This document shows, one piece after another, positions 48,299 through 59,000 of a stretch of DNA of 64,000 nucleotides. The stretch is from Aquirufa ecclesiirivi. GTDB lineage: Bacteria; Bacteroidota; Bacteroidia; Cytophagales; Spirosomataceae. A model generated the notes under the pieces. The model did not search any database and was not told where the DNA came from. It saw only the letters and a program-made list of their open reading frames with translations. The DNA lies in the NCBI RefSeq assembly GCF_011250515.1, contig NZ_JAANOP010000003.1, forward strand, positions 186,001-250,000, written 5' to 3'. A program made the position numbers and the translations under genes. Each line of letters begins with the position of its first letter. Position 1 is the stretch's first letter.

Positions 48299-49705
48299 TT
48301 ACCTTCTTAACCATTGCTCTGGATTCTGGCGAATGGTATTTTTCCAAACTTGAAAATTTATTTCTGCGGTACCGTCATCATCAGATGCCACACTTCCTAT
48401 TCGCTGGCCCGTACGAACACGTTGCCCCGTGGAAACCGAAACATTGTCCAACTTACTGTATACGGTGAAGTAATCGCCATGTTGAATGGCCACCACCATA
48501 TTGATTCCAGGTATATTGACAACTGACTGGACAATTCCCTCATAGACAGAATGTACAGGAGAACCAGGAGCTGTTTGAATATCAATTCCATTATTATTGA
48601 TCATTACCCCCTTCAATATCGGATGCTTATGTACTCCAAAATGATCTGAAATAAAGCCTGAAGGAACAGGAAATGGCATTTTACCGCGTAAAGCCCCAAA
48701 TGAACTCGCCAATTTGGCCTCCTCGGCATTCATATAATAAATATTCTTCTCTAAGGGCTCTGATTTAGCTACTTCTACTTTCTCAGGTACTTTTGCCTTA
48801 GCGACTTCCTTTTTATCTTCCGCAGATTCAATTCTTGTATCTGATTTAGTATCCTCTTTACCTGACTTTTCACTAAGTTTCGGCAAAGTACCATCTCCCT
48901 TCAACGTAGGTAAAGATGGTTTATTAACTTCCAACTTTCTAGCTTGCTGAGCTAAACGCAAGCGCCGCTCTCTTTCCTGACTTTTTTGAATTTCTCTCGC
49001 GACTATACCCGCAATCAAATTATCCAATTTACGAATAGCCAGCTTCTTTCGCTCCAATTCAATGCGCAACTTCTTTTCTTGCTGCGTTAGGACAGTAACG
49101 ACTTTATCCTCTTTGGTTTTCAGGACTTCCAAGGTCTTCTTCTCCTTTTCCTTCTCTACCAACACCTTTTTCTCTTCTGTTTTCTTAAAAATGACTTGCT
49201 GCTCTTTGGACATTAAATCCTGACGAGTTTGAAATATCTTGTGCGCCTGGGCTTTTCGGTTGCTTGTAAATTGACGCAAATAATCAAAGCGACGTGTAAA
49301 TTCACCCAGGTTTGAGGACAGCAATAAAAAACTAAGCTTATTATATACCGTAGATGTCTTTTGCGCCTCAAATAACATTTGGGCATACATCCGCTTTAAC
49401 TTCTTCAATTTGGCAGCAAGGATGTCACTTTCTTGACGGAGCTTGTTAGCTTCTAGTGCCAATAGCTTTTGATTTTCGCTCAAAATGCCAATTTGCTTTT
49501 TCTGAACACCAATCTGCTCTTTTAAGACATTCAACTTCCCTAGGGATGCTATTTTCTTCTTTGAAGTACGTGAAATGATGCTGTTTAGTTCTTTAATTTT
49601 AGCTAAATTCTCCTTCTTTTGACGCTCCAATTGCTCTCTTTTATCCACTTGGGCAACCATGGAAAAAGCCAGCATTAAACAGAATAGAAAAGCGATGTAT
49701 TTCAA
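48299..49705 (-). CDS. EnvC-like murein hydrolase activator with degenerate M23/LytM domain
   Basis: The 468-residue product has a signal peptide (about 1-18), then two long Lys/Glu/Gln coiled coils (about 20-260) and a Lys/Glu-rich linker. A C-terminal LytM-like domain follows (about 345-468, GVHKHPILKGVMINNNGIDIQ split at the catalytic site). Where an active M23 enzyme has HxGxD, YxHL and HxH, this one has NNGID, YSKL and EIN. The zinc ligands are therefore lost, as in EnvC and NlpD, which activate amidases instead of cutting murein. It is the third gene of the TPR-DUF4292-EnvC operon. Confidence 0.9.
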   Translation of the reverse strand: MKYIAFLFCLMLAFSMVAQVDKREQLERQKKENLAKIKELNSIISRTSKKKIASLGKLNVLKEQIGVQKKQIGILSENQKLLALEANKLRQESDILAAKLKKLKRMYAQMLFEAQKTSTVYNKLSFLLLSSNLGEFTRRFDYLRQFTSNRKAQAHKIFQTRQDLMSKEQQVIFKKTEEKKVLVEKEKEKKTLEVLKTKEDKVVTVLTQQEKKLRIELERKKLAIRKLDNLIAGIVAREIQKSQERERRLRLAQQARKLEVNKPSLPTLKGDGTLPKLSEKSGKEDTKSDTRIESAEDKKEVAKAKVPEKVEVAKSEPLEKNIYYMNAEEAKLASSFGALRGKMPFPVPSGFISDHFGVHKHPILKGVMINNNGIDIQTAPGSPVHSVYEGIVQSVVNIPGINMVVAIQHGDYFTVYSKLDNVSVSTGQRVRTGQRIGSVASDDDGTAEINFQVWKNTIRQNPEQWLRR

Positions 49706-49716
49706 GGTTTTAGAAT

Positions 49717-50562
49717 TTATTTGTTGAGGTATTTAGCAGGAACTTTAAAAGGAAATTCTAAAGGACTATCTAACAATTCAACTTTAGAATACTTGATACT
49801 AATGAGTGTTTTCACCACTTTATTGTCCTTGTCCTTCACATCTAGCGTAATTTGACTAGAAAAAGGAAATAAAAACTGGTTTATCGTCGCAAAATCTTCA
49901 TAATCCAACGTCAATTTATTTTCTGTAGGGCCATCATTGACCAGCAATTTTTTTAGCTTTCTATTGGGTCCCACATAATTATCAATTTGAATGCGACCTT
50001 CATCTTGCTTCAAAATATAATTTTCATTTTCCCGAATTACCCTGGAATTATTCTTCTTGAATGGTTGATTTCCCACAATTAAAGATTGTAAGATTTCATA
50101 GTTTATTTTAAAACCCATTTTGGTACTTAAACTATCGTAAGTCAAGTTAAAATACTCATTATTGATTTTATGAAAAAACTGAACTCGATCTTTAGAAAAA
50201 ATTCCTGTGGCTCCAGTGATCATGGATACCGAAATGTTCATCCAAATTAGACTGTCTTTTTTCATCCGAATATCCACCGTATAGGTATCTGAATTGGAAT
50301 TTGTCTTCCAGAGAACCTTTGACTTTGCCTTTATGTAATTGAAGTTCAAATCTTCAGTATGAACTTTGGGTTCCTCCACTATCGGTTGAACTTCTTCCAC
50401 TGCTGGCTTAATTTCGATTAATGTGGTTGTATCCTTGGCTATGATGGTATCAATTACCGCTACCGTTTCCACCGATGGAGTCCCAATCTTTTTCCCACAG
50501 GATTGAAAAAGAATGAATAAAACAACAAGTAAAATATTTTTCCCGTGGCTTAAATGCGGCAT
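49717..50562 (-). CDS. DUF4292-family lipoprotein
   Basis: The Met at 50562 (MPHLSHGKNILL) precedes a lipoprotein signal with lipobox LFQSC, so the mature protein starts at Cys22. A Thr/Val/Glu/Pro-rich linker follows, then the DUF4292 domain (about 90-281). That domain has LSF-like beta-rich repeats such as KMKKDSLIWMNISVS-type strands and the closing SKVELLDSPLEFPFKVP. The fold is thought to resemble LolA/LolB-type lipid binders, which is family-level inference. It lies 7-30 bp after the TPR gene and 11 bp before the EnvC-like gene. Confidence 0.8.
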   Translation of the reverse strand: MPHLSHGKNILLVVLFILFQSCGKKIGTPSVETVAVIDTIIAKDTTTLIEIKPAVEEVQPIVEEPKVHTEDLNFNYIKAKSKVLWKTNSNSDTYTVDIRMKKDSLIWMNISVSMITGATGIFSKDRVQFFHKINNEYFNLTYDSLSTKMGFKINYEILQSLIVGNQPFKKNNSRVIRENENYILKQDEGRIQIDNYVGPNRKLKKLLVNDGPTENKLTLDYEDFATINQFLFPFSSQITLDVKDKDNKVVKTLISIKYSKVELLDSPLEFPFKVPAKYLNK

Positions 50563-50590
50563 GTGATTTTTTTTACAACACAAAATTATC

Positions 50591-52309
50591 TCAATTTTCG
50601 ATAATTTGCCTCTTCTCTATCTTTTTAAATAAATTTGGACTAGCTCCATCTAAACTTTTTGCCTTTTCCCAAGCCTTCATCGCTTCCTCCAACTTACCTA
50701 AGCGAAACAAGATATCTCCATAATGTTCCCAAACCGTTGAGCTATTTTGCTTCTCATCCTTCAGTGCTAATTCCAGGTATTGCAAAGCTTTCGTATACTC
50801 CTTTTGCTGATACAAAACCCAAGCATATGTATCCAAATAAGTTCCGTTTTTGGGAAATTTATCTGTTAATACTTTAGCCATTTTTGCAGCTTTGTCTAGC
50901 TTTTCCTTTCTTAATGATAAATAATAGCTGTAATTATTTAGTACATGTTCTTCCTCTGAATTTTTAGCCAACACCTTTTCGAAACTCATATCAGAATCCC
51001 GATAATTTCCCAAGGCATGATAGGCATCTCCCATCAAGGCAAATAATTGTATATACCAAGTATCTTTCTCCTGTACATAAGGAATAGCAGACTCAAAAGA
51101 AGCTAGTGCTTCTTTGCTCTTTCCCTGCATATATTGGGCAAAGCCCATTTGAAACCACAAAAAACCTTGATTGGGATAAGCTTCTAAAGCTTCTTTTGAA
51201 TGGACTAAGACACTATCTAGAGCATTCATCTCAAAGTCCAATTGAATAATTCTAGTCCAAACCTCAAACTTTCCTCCCCCATTTCTTGCCGCTTTGATAT
51301 AAGCTTTTTGACCTTCTTGAAACTTGGAAATACTCATCCATAAATCTCCTTGCATGGCCACAAATCGAGGCTCTTTGGGAAAAGCAGCTACAGCCCTTTG
51401 TAGAAAAGCATAAGCTTTGTCCCAGTCTCCTTGACCAGACATTAATTCAAAGGTTTGTAAGGTTACTTGACTGAACAGTTCAATGTGCATATCAGAATCA
51501 GCTAAACAGCGCTCTAAATAGGAAAGCGATGCTGCAAAATTCTTTTCATGAACCTGTACATTGGCATTCAATAAAGCTACTTGTCCATCATTGGGAAAAT
51601 CCACCGACAACTGTTCCAATGCAATTTTGGCACCTTTCCATGTACTTAAATGCCACCAATATTCCATTTGCTCCCAAGCAAATAAGGGCTCTTCAGGGTT
51701 ATTGGCTACAAAGTTAACCCCTTCCTGAATTGCTTCTTCCCACTGCTCATTCTTCAAATAAATGTATTGCTTAGTTCGTATGATTTCTGGAAAATCCCCA
51801 ATCCATGGCTCGGCAGATTTCAATGCCTTCAAGGCCTCGTCACCTTGGTTATTCCATAGGTAAGCCTGAGCCAGTCGAAGGTTCACATCAGGTTGCATGG
51901 AGTCATACTGTATCAATTTTAAAAAGCAGGCAATGGCTTCTTTGGACTTTCTCTCTTGCAATAATAAATCGCCATACATCAATCCATAATCCAAGGAGTA
52001 GGGAGAAAGCTCATTGGCCTTTTGCGCAAACTTTAAAGCATTGATGGATTTACCTTGTGCTAGATAACATTTGGCCAAATAAAATGAAATAGACGCTTCT
52101 TGTGGCATTTCTGCCAAAAGTTGTTCCCATACTAAAATGGCCTCATCATAATCCTCTTTTAAATAATGGCGCATACCTTCCGCCATCCACTCCTCTGCTC
52201 GAGCAGGAGAAAAAGCGGTGCTTTCCTTCTTGGCTTTTTTCCCATTTTCCTGTGCAAACAGTGAAAAGGATAGTAAGCCAACTAAAAGTATTGAATAGAG
52301 GTATTTCAT
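50591..52309 (-). CDS. Exported tetratricopeptide-repeat protein
   Basis: The 572-residue product has a signal peptide (about 1-19, ending SLFAQ) and TPR-type helical repeats through its length. Examples are ASISFYLAKCYLAQGKSINA, GDAYHALGNYRDSDMSFEKV and HYGDILFRLGKLEEAMKAWE. It probably serves as a periplasmic or outer-membrane scaffold. The order TPR, DUF4292, EnvC-like is recurrent in the phylum (family knowledge), which suggests a joint role in envelope assembly. It is first in the operon. Confidence 0.85.
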   Translation of the reverse strand: MKYLYSILLVGLLSFSLFAQENGKKAKKESTAFSPARAEEWMAEGMRHYLKEDYDEAILVWEQLLAEMPQEASISFYLAKCYLAQGKSINALKFAQKANELSPYSLDYGLMYGDLLLQERKSKEAIACFLKLIQYDSMQPDVNLRLAQAYLWNNQGDEALKALKSAEPWIGDFPEIIRTKQYIYLKNEQWEEAIQEGVNFVANNPEEPLFAWEQMEYWWHLSTWKGAKIALEQLSVDFPNDGQVALLNANVQVHEKNFAASLSYLERCLADSDMHIELFSQVTLQTFELMSGQGDWDKAYAFLQRAVAAFPKEPRFVAMQGDLWMSISKFQEGQKAYIKAARNGGGKFEVWTRIIQLDFEMNALDSVLVHSKEALEAYPNQGFLWFQMGFAQYMQGKSKEALASFESAIPYVQEKDTWYIQLFALMGDAYHALGNYRDSDMSFEKVLAKNSEEEHVLNNYSYYLSLRKEKLDKAAKMAKVLTDKFPKNGTYLDTYAWVLYQQKEYTKALQYLELALKDEKQNSSTVWEHYGDILFRLGKLEEAMKAWEKAKSLDGASPNLFKKIEKRQIIEN

Positions 52310-52404
52310 AAAAGTTCGAATATACCGAAATACCCCGAATCCTTTTCAAAATTTTGCATGAAATGCGCTGTAATTGAGCAGAATTGAATAGATTCGTTAA
52401 AATA

Positions 52405-53526
52405 ATGAATCAAATGAAATACCTATTGTTCTGCACATTCCTATTTAGTAGCTCTTTGTTGGCTCAAGAAAAAACCATGAGTTTTGAAGAATATGACCCT
52501 GTTTCTACATTAAAAGTTCCAGAGCATCACATCAAACAAGCTAAATATCCCTTCATTGATATTCACAATCACCAATTCAACATGCCTAATCAAGATTTGG
52601 CTTATCTATTAAAACAAATGGATAGCCTGAATATGAAGGTCATGGTAAATCTAAGTGGAAAAGGTTCACAACGAGGTGCGGATATAGCTGCAGGAACAGC
52701 CTATCTAGCTCAATCTGCTCGAGCAGGCTTAGAAAAAACCAATAACCGTGTCGTGGTTTTTACCAATTTAAGTTTTGCCAATATTGATAGCCCTGAATGG
52801 ACTGCCAAAACCGTAGCTGCCCTAGAGGCAGAAGTGAAAGCAGGTGCTATGGGTTTGAAAATTTATAAGGATCTCGGTTTAGAAGTGAAAGATTCCAAAG
52901 GAAATAGACTATCCACCAATGATCCTAGATTGGATCCCGTTTGGGCAAAATGTGGGGAATTGAATATCCCCGTTTTAATTCATACCGGTGAGCCTATTTC
53001 ATTCTTTGATGTTCATGATAAAACCAATGAGCGTTGGTTAGAATTAAAACAATTTCCAGGCAGAGCAAGACCTTCCTCTAAATACCCTTCCTGGCAGGTT
53101 GTGATGGATGAACTGACCGACATCATCCGCAAGCACCCAAAAACGAAATTCATTGCGGCCCACCTCGCTTGGAGAGGTAATGATCTAGCAGAATTAGGAC
53201 AATTATTGGATACTTATCCCAACATGTATACAGAAATAGGAGCGGTTATTCATGAATTAGGAAGACAACCGAAAAATGCCCGAAAATTCATGATTCAATA
53301 CCAAGATCGGGTGTTATTTGGAAAAGATATTTGGAATACATCCGAATATTATACCTATTTCAGATTATTGGAAACGGAAGACGAATATTTCCCTTATTAC
53401 CGCAAAAGACATGCATTTTGGCGTATTTATGGCCTAGGATTACCCGATGAGGTATTGAAAAAAGTGTATTATAAAAATGCTTTGCACTTACTTCCTAAAC
53501 TAGACAAAAGTCAGTTTCCAAAATAA
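52405..53526 (+). CDS. Exported amidohydrolase-family protein (Amidohydro_2 type)
   Basis: The ATG at 52405 (MNQMKYLLF) is used; an in-frame TTG further up adds seven implausible residues. A signal peptide is seen (about 1-20, ending SLLAQ). The TIM-barrel amidohydrolase pattern includes FIDIHNHQFN (metal-binding HxH), AMGLKIYKDLG with a Lys, PVLIHTGEP, FIAAHLAWRG and RVLFGKDIW (terminal Asp). Members hydrolyse or decarboxylate small substrates; the substrate here is unknown. Its stop abuts the stop of the next gene on the opposite strand without any gap. Confidence 0.85.
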   Translation: MNQMKYLLFCTFLFSSSLLAQEKTMSFEEYDPVSTLKVPEHHIKQAKYPFIDIHNHQFNMPNQDLAYLLKQMDSLNMKVMVNLSGKGSQRGADIAAGTAYLAQSARAGLEKTNNRVVVFTNLSFANIDSPEWTAKTVAALEAEVKAGAMGLKIYKDLGLEVKDSKGNRLSTNDPRLDPVWAKCGELNIPVLIHTGEPISFFDVHDKTNERWLELKQFPGRARPSSKYPSWQVVMDELTDIIRKHPKTKFIAAHLAWRGNDLAELGQLLDTYPNMYTEIGAVIHELGRQPKNARKFMIQYQDRVLFGKDIWNTSEYYTYFRLLETEDEYFPYYRKRHAFWRIYGLGLPDEVLKKVYYKNALHLLPKLDKSQFPK

Positions 53527-54606
53527 TTAAGGCAGCTTGCTGAGTACTTGATTGAATTCGTTCAACCAAATTTGAGCACCACGCAAGTTCCAATGTGAAT
53601 CAGATCGGTAAAAATTCATAGAAGCTTGTTGTTTCAATGAAAAACTGGGATCCATGATGTTGACCTGCCTTTGAGGATGCTGCATGATTCTTTGAATGGC
53701 AAAATTTGGGGCTTTAGTTTCCGTTTCTAGGACGGCTACTGGATTGGGGATCAGAGAAAAAATCACTTGGTCGTATCCATGCAAGAGATAATAGGATTCT
53801 ATTGCTTGAATCTGACTTACCTTCCTATTAATTTCTTCCTGCTTAATAAGCCTGAATGACGATCCTCTTTTTTGAGGATTAAGTGTTTCTTCCAAATAAA
53901 GAAATTGACCATCATGAGAAACTTGCACATCTGGATTTGTTCTACCTAAAGCCTTCCACGTGAAATCCGCTTTAAGCTCTTTGATCCATCCTAATAAACC
54001 CACATTGAACAAGACAAAATCCAAATTAGATTCCAATGTTGGATGATATAGGGCACGCTTAACTCCTGCATCAAATCGATCCAATTGATTGATGAGGATT
54101 TGCTTGGTTGATTTATCAACAGGCAACGATTTTTCTTGTTGGACATCGAGACGTAACCTAGCATCAGCCAGATTCATTCGGTCCCACATGTTTCGTTCTA
54201 CACATTCGATTAACAATACTTTTTTCCGTGTGGATTTCGCAGGAATCAGGTGCCTCAGGCTATCTGACCATCGATACATCTGTACAGAATTCACCCGATT
54301 GAAATAAGCAGGATGCACTTGAAAGGAGCTGTATAAATAACTGTCACCTAGAATTGTTAAGTCATAATCCCTTAGAATAGTATCGGTTTTTTGGGGTAAA
54401 GGCAATAAATGGGTGTCCTTTGCTATGCGAAAATCCGACAAATAGGAAATCCCATATAAATCTCCGAAACGGTATTTATCTGCCCCCCAAGCATCATTTC
54501 GAGCATATCGTCCTTGCGTAATCCAATGCATACCTATTTCCGAACTACTGATCATAAGTACAGCGGAACAGAAAATCAATATAAAAAGGGCAATTAGTCG
54601 ACGCAT
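53527..54606 (-). CDS. AlgJ/AlgX-like SGNH-type protein, partner of MBOAT acyltransferase
   Basis: The 359-residue product has one N-terminal membrane helix (about 5-22) and then a periplasmic domain. It shows TILGDSYLYSS (SGNH-like Ser) and, near the C-terminus, YRSDSHWNLRGAQIW (Asp and His of the DxHW type). These features match AlgJ/AlgX-type acetyltransfer proteins. It lies 1 bp after the MBOAT gene. The pair should O-acetylate a surface polysaccharide; which one is unknown. Confidence 0.78.
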   Translation of the reverse strand: MRRLIALFILIFCSAVLMISSSEIGMHWITQGRYARNDAWGADKYRFGDLYGISYLSDFRIAKDTHLLPLPQKTDTILRDYDLTILGDSYLYSSFQVHPAYFNRVNSVQMYRWSDSLRHLIPAKSTRKKVLLIECVERNMWDRMNLADARLRLDVQQEKSLPVDKSTKQILINQLDRFDAGVKRALYHPTLESNLDFVLFNVGLLGWIKELKADFTWKALGRTNPDVQVSHDGQFLYLEETLNPQKRGSSFRLIKQEEINRKVSQIQAIESYYLLHGYDQVIFSLIPNPVAVLETETKAPNFAIQRIMQHPQRQVNIMDPSFSLKQQASMNFYRSDSHWNLRGAQIWLNEFNQVLSKLP

Positions 54607-54607
54607 A

Positions 54608-56014
54608 TTAGAACTGGAAGTAGATAAATTGTTTTAAACTAAATACGCCTAAAAAATAAATAGCTAAGGCCAATAAACTAAACTGAAATAAAAATGGCCA
54701 TGTTTGAGTTTTGCCTACTATTCTTTGACGATACTCCCACCAGCATAAGGAAATAATTAAGCAGATAGACAACACAATTTCATTGAAGTTTAAGGCAAGA
54801 GGTAAACCTACTGTTTTGCCCATAAATAGTGTTTGGAAGAACTGCTTCACTTCACTAAAATGCTTTAATCTAAAAAACACCCAGGCCAAAGTCACCAAAA
54901 CAAAAGTCAATAGACGGTATGCCCATTGTACCCAAACCTGCTTTTGTGCCTCCGCGGCTAAACTAGGAAATACTCGATTCAAACTTAATCCAATAACTTG
55001 AAATAGCCCATGCAATGCTCCCCAAATGACAAAATTCCAACTTGCGCCATGCCAGATTCCTGATAATACAAACACCACCATGATGTTCAAATACCATTTT
55101 GGAATTGAAACACGGTTTCCTCCTAAGGAAAAATACACGTAATCTTTGAACCAAGTAGACAAAGAAATATGCCAGCGACGCCAAAACTCAGGCAACGATT
55201 TAGCAAAATAGGGGGCATTAAAATTATCCATCAGTTTAAATCCCATGACTCGCGCTGCACCGATGGCCACGTCGGAATATCCAGAAAAGTCACAATAAAT
55301 CTGAAAGGAATAAAAGACTGCGGCTAGCGCCAAAGCTGCACTTGATTGATTGGGTATATTGGTATAAGTTGAATCCACCAAAAGAGCCAAGCGATCAGCG
55401 ATGACTACCTTCTTAAAAATACCACTGGCCATTTGCAATAGTCCGGATTTTACTCGGTTCCAATCCCAGCTGTGTACCTCATAAAATTGATGCAATAAAT
55501 TTTGAGGACGTTCAATAGGACCTGCTACCAACTGTGGGTAAAACATCACGTACAAACTATAAATCCCAAAATTTCTTTCTGCTTTTTGATGTCCACGATA
55601 TACTTCAATGGTATAGCTCATGGCTTGAAAGGTATGAAAAGACAAGCCGATGGGTAAAATCATTTCCAACACAGGAAGCTGCACATGTGTCCCCAATTGC
55701 TCCGATAGCCAAACGATATTTTGGTCTATGAAATGATAGTATTTGAAAATAGCTAAAACACCTACATTGGCAGCCAAACTTACTGCCAAGAATAGCTTTT
55801 TTTGTAGCCCTTGGAAGCGTTCTAAATAGATTCCAGCAAAATAATCGATAACTATAGTGAACCCCAATATCCCTAAATACATGGGAACAAAAGCCATGTA
55901 AAAGTAGCAAGAGGCCGCTAAAAGCAGGAACCAACGAAACTTAGGTTGTATTAAAAAATAAGCACTGGTAATAATTCCAAAGAAGACTAAAAACTGCAAG
56001 GAATTGAATACCAT
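54608..56014 (-). CDS. MBOAT-family O-acyltransferase (AlgI-like)
   Basis: The 468-residue protein has about 11-12 membrane helices. It shows AlgI-type motifs: GLSFHTFQAMSYTIEVYRG, YPQLVAGPIERPQNLL, YCDFSGYSDVAIGAARVMG, LPEFWRRWHISLSTWFKDYVY (over about 270-292) and the catalytic-His segment SGIWHGASWNFVIWG. Members carry acetyl groups across the inner membrane for transfer to polysaccharide. The gene starts 6 bp after ileS and is followed after 1 bp by its AlgJ-like partner. Confidence 0.92.
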   Translation of the reverse strand: MVFNSLQFLVFFGIITSAYFLIQPKFRWFLLLAASCYFYMAFVPMYLGILGFTIVIDYFAGIYLERFQGLQKKLFLAVSLAANVGVLAIFKYYHFIDQNIVWLSEQLGTHVQLPVLEMILPIGLSFHTFQAMSYTIEVYRGHQKAERNFGIYSLYVMFYPQLVAGPIERPQNLLHQFYEVHSWDWNRVKSGLLQMASGIFKKVVIADRLALLVDSTYTNIPNQSSAALALAAVFYSFQIYCDFSGYSDVAIGAARVMGFKLMDNFNAPYFAKSLPEFWRRWHISLSTWFKDYVYFSLGGNRVSIPKWYLNIMVVFVLSGIWHGASWNFVIWGALHGLFQVIGLSLNRVFPSLAAEAQKQVWVQWAYRLLTFVLVTLAWVFFRLKHFSEVKQFFQTLFMGKTVGLPLALNFNEIVLSICLIISLCWWEYRQRIVGKTQTWPFLFQFSLLALAIYFLGVFSLKQFIYFQF

Positions 56015-56020
56015 AGCTTC

Positions 56021-59000
56021 TTATTTATGAACCTTCACCTTAACGGATAATGTTGTATCATCCATAGAAATTTCAGATGCTTGATCTAAACTATCTTTCC
56101 AATTGATGCTCAATGCTTGAACCTCCTGACAGATATAGGCCGCAAATTCTTGAATACTTTCTTCCCAAGCCACGTCCCCTTTCAACACGTCGATGTTGAT
56201 TTTATCCACCACATCAAATCCTGAATCCTTTCTAAGATTTTGAATACGGTTAACAAATTCACGTGCCATACCCTCGCGGACCAAAGATGGACTCAATTGA
56301 CTGTCCAAAGCAATCGTTAACCCAGAATCACTGGCTGTTAGGTAGCCTGGCATATCCTCCGTTAAAATTTCCACATCCGATAATTCAATGGAAAAATTAC
56401 TCAACAAAATAGTGCCTTGAGCCTCCAGCACTTGTAAGTTTTCTGCCGTCATGGAGCTAATTGCCTCCGCTACGGACTTCATATCTTTACCAAACTTAGG
56501 TCCTAAAGCTTTAAAATTAGGCTTTACTTTTTTGCTCAATACACCAGCAGCATCGTCCAAATAATTGACTTGCTTGACATTTACTTCCGATTTAATCAAA
56601 TCTTCCACCCGACGAATTTGGTCACGAACCTGTTCTTGTAAAACAGGTACCAACACTTGAGCCAATGGCTGACGTACTTTTAATTTATGTACTTTACGAA
56701 TGGAATGTACCAAGGAACAAATGCGCTGAGCCAAATCCATGGATGCCTCCAATGCTGGATTCTCCCAAGCAGGATTTACCTGAACAAAATCCGTCAAGTG
56801 AACAGATTCTTTGTTACTTAAATTCTTGAATAACCAATCCCCGTAAAAAGGTGCAATGGGTGACATCAATTGAGCTACTGTTTCTAAACAAGTATATAAA
56901 GTTTGGTAAGCTGCTTGCTTGTCTGGGTTGATTCCTTTTTCGGTAGACTCTGGATTCCAGAATCTTCTTCTTGAAAGTCTTACGTACCAGTTCGACAAAT
57001 GATCACACACAAAATCTTGAATGGCACGACCCGCTTTGGTAGGCTCATATGAGGCATAAGCTTCGTCTACTTCTTGAATCAAATGCATCAATTTGGATAA
57101 TACCCATCGATCTAATTCCGTTAAATTTGCTTCCTCCAATGGATTCGATTTAGGATCAAAACCATCCAAATTAGCATATAAAGCAAAGAAATTATAGGTA
57201 TTGGTTAAGGTGCCAAAAAACTTATTTCTCACCTCTGTAATACCCGCCAAATCAAATTTTAGGTTATCCCAAGGTTGGGCATTGGTAATCATATACCAAC
57301 GTGTTGGATCAGCTCCATATTTTTTCAAGGTTTCAAATGGATCTATGGCATTGCCCAATCGCTTGGACATTTTATTTCCATTTTTATCCAAGACTAAACC
57401 AGTTGAAACTACATTTTTAAAGGCTACGGAATCTTCCACCATGCTCGAAATAGCATGTAATGTAAAGAACCAGCCACGGGTTTGATCGACGCCTTCCGAA
57501 ATAAAATCAGCTGGATATGATTCTTTAAATACCTCTTGATTCTCAAATGGATAATGCCATTGGGCAAAAGGCATCGCTCCTGAATCAAACCATACATCAA
57601 TCAAATCCAATTCACGAGACAAGACAGCTCCTGATTCACTCACTAAATATACTTGATCCACAAAAGGACGGTGAAGATCAGCTGTTCCTGCTTGTATCGC
57701 AGCTATAAAATCTTGATTCCCTTTAACTTGCTCAGCATTTAATTTACCTGAAGTTAAAGCCTTTTCCAATTCAGAAGTCAACTGTTCCAAAGAACCAATA
57801 CAGATTTCCTCTGACCCATCTTCTGTTCTCCAAATAGGCAAAGGTGTACCCCAATAACGGGAGCGTGAAAGATTCCAATCCACTAAATTTTCTAACCAGT
57901 TACCAAAGCGACCTGTTCCCGTAGATTCAGGTTTCCATTGAATGGTTTGGTTCAAAGCGATCAACTTATCTTTGACTGCCGTGGTTTTGATAAACCAGGA
58001 GTCTAAAGGATAGTATAAAACAGGTTTATCCGTCCTCCAACAATGTGGATAAGGGTGATCAAATTTCTGTACGTTGAAGGCTTTATTTTCCGTTTTTAAC
58101 TGAATGGCTATGCGCTCATCCACCGACAAATACTTATCTCTACCTTGCTTGATTCTTGCTTGTTCTTTCTCTTCTTCGGTCAGGTAAGCTTCTTTAACTG
58201 GCTCCAATGCATAATCACTTACTTCCTCTACAAATTGTCCTTGACGATTCACCAAGGGCACTTCTTTACCATTGATATCTAGGACCATGATCGCTGGAAT
58301 GCCATTTTGCTGAGCTACACGGAAGTCATCTGCACCAAAAGTTGGAGCCGTATGAACCATACCTGTTCCATCTTCGGTCGTCACAAAATCCCCTAAAATC
58401 ACCCGAAATGCCGGTGTAGCAGGTTGCACATAAGGCATCAATTGCTCGTATTCAATTCCTTCTAAATCCGCACCCTTACATTCTCCCATGATTTGATAGG
58501 GAATGGCTTGAGGTTTTTTCTCAGCTGCTTCATAAGCTGCAAAGTCTCCATTTTCTGCCGCCGAATGGAAATAGTTTTTGACTAAATCCTTAGCTAAAAC
58601 CACATGAACAGGAAGAAAAGTATAGGGGTTAAATGTCCTAACTAATACATAGGTTATACCTTTCCCAGCTGTTAAGGCAGAGTTGGATGGTAAAGTCCAA
58701 GGGGTGGTAGTCCAAGCCAATAAATAGACTGGATTTCCTTGACTTAATTCAAACAAAAATTGAGATTTTTGACTTTGAATTGCTTTAAATTGAGCCGTTA
58801 GGGAAGTATCTTTCACATCACGGTAACAGCCCGGTTGATTTAATTCATGAGAGGAAAGACCCGTACCCGCAGCAGGTGAATAAGGTTGAATGGTATAACC
58901 TTTATACAACAATCCTTTGTCGTACAGGCGCTTTAACAAATTCCAAACACTTTCAATATAGGGGGTTTGATATGTCACATAGGGATTTTCAAGATCTACC

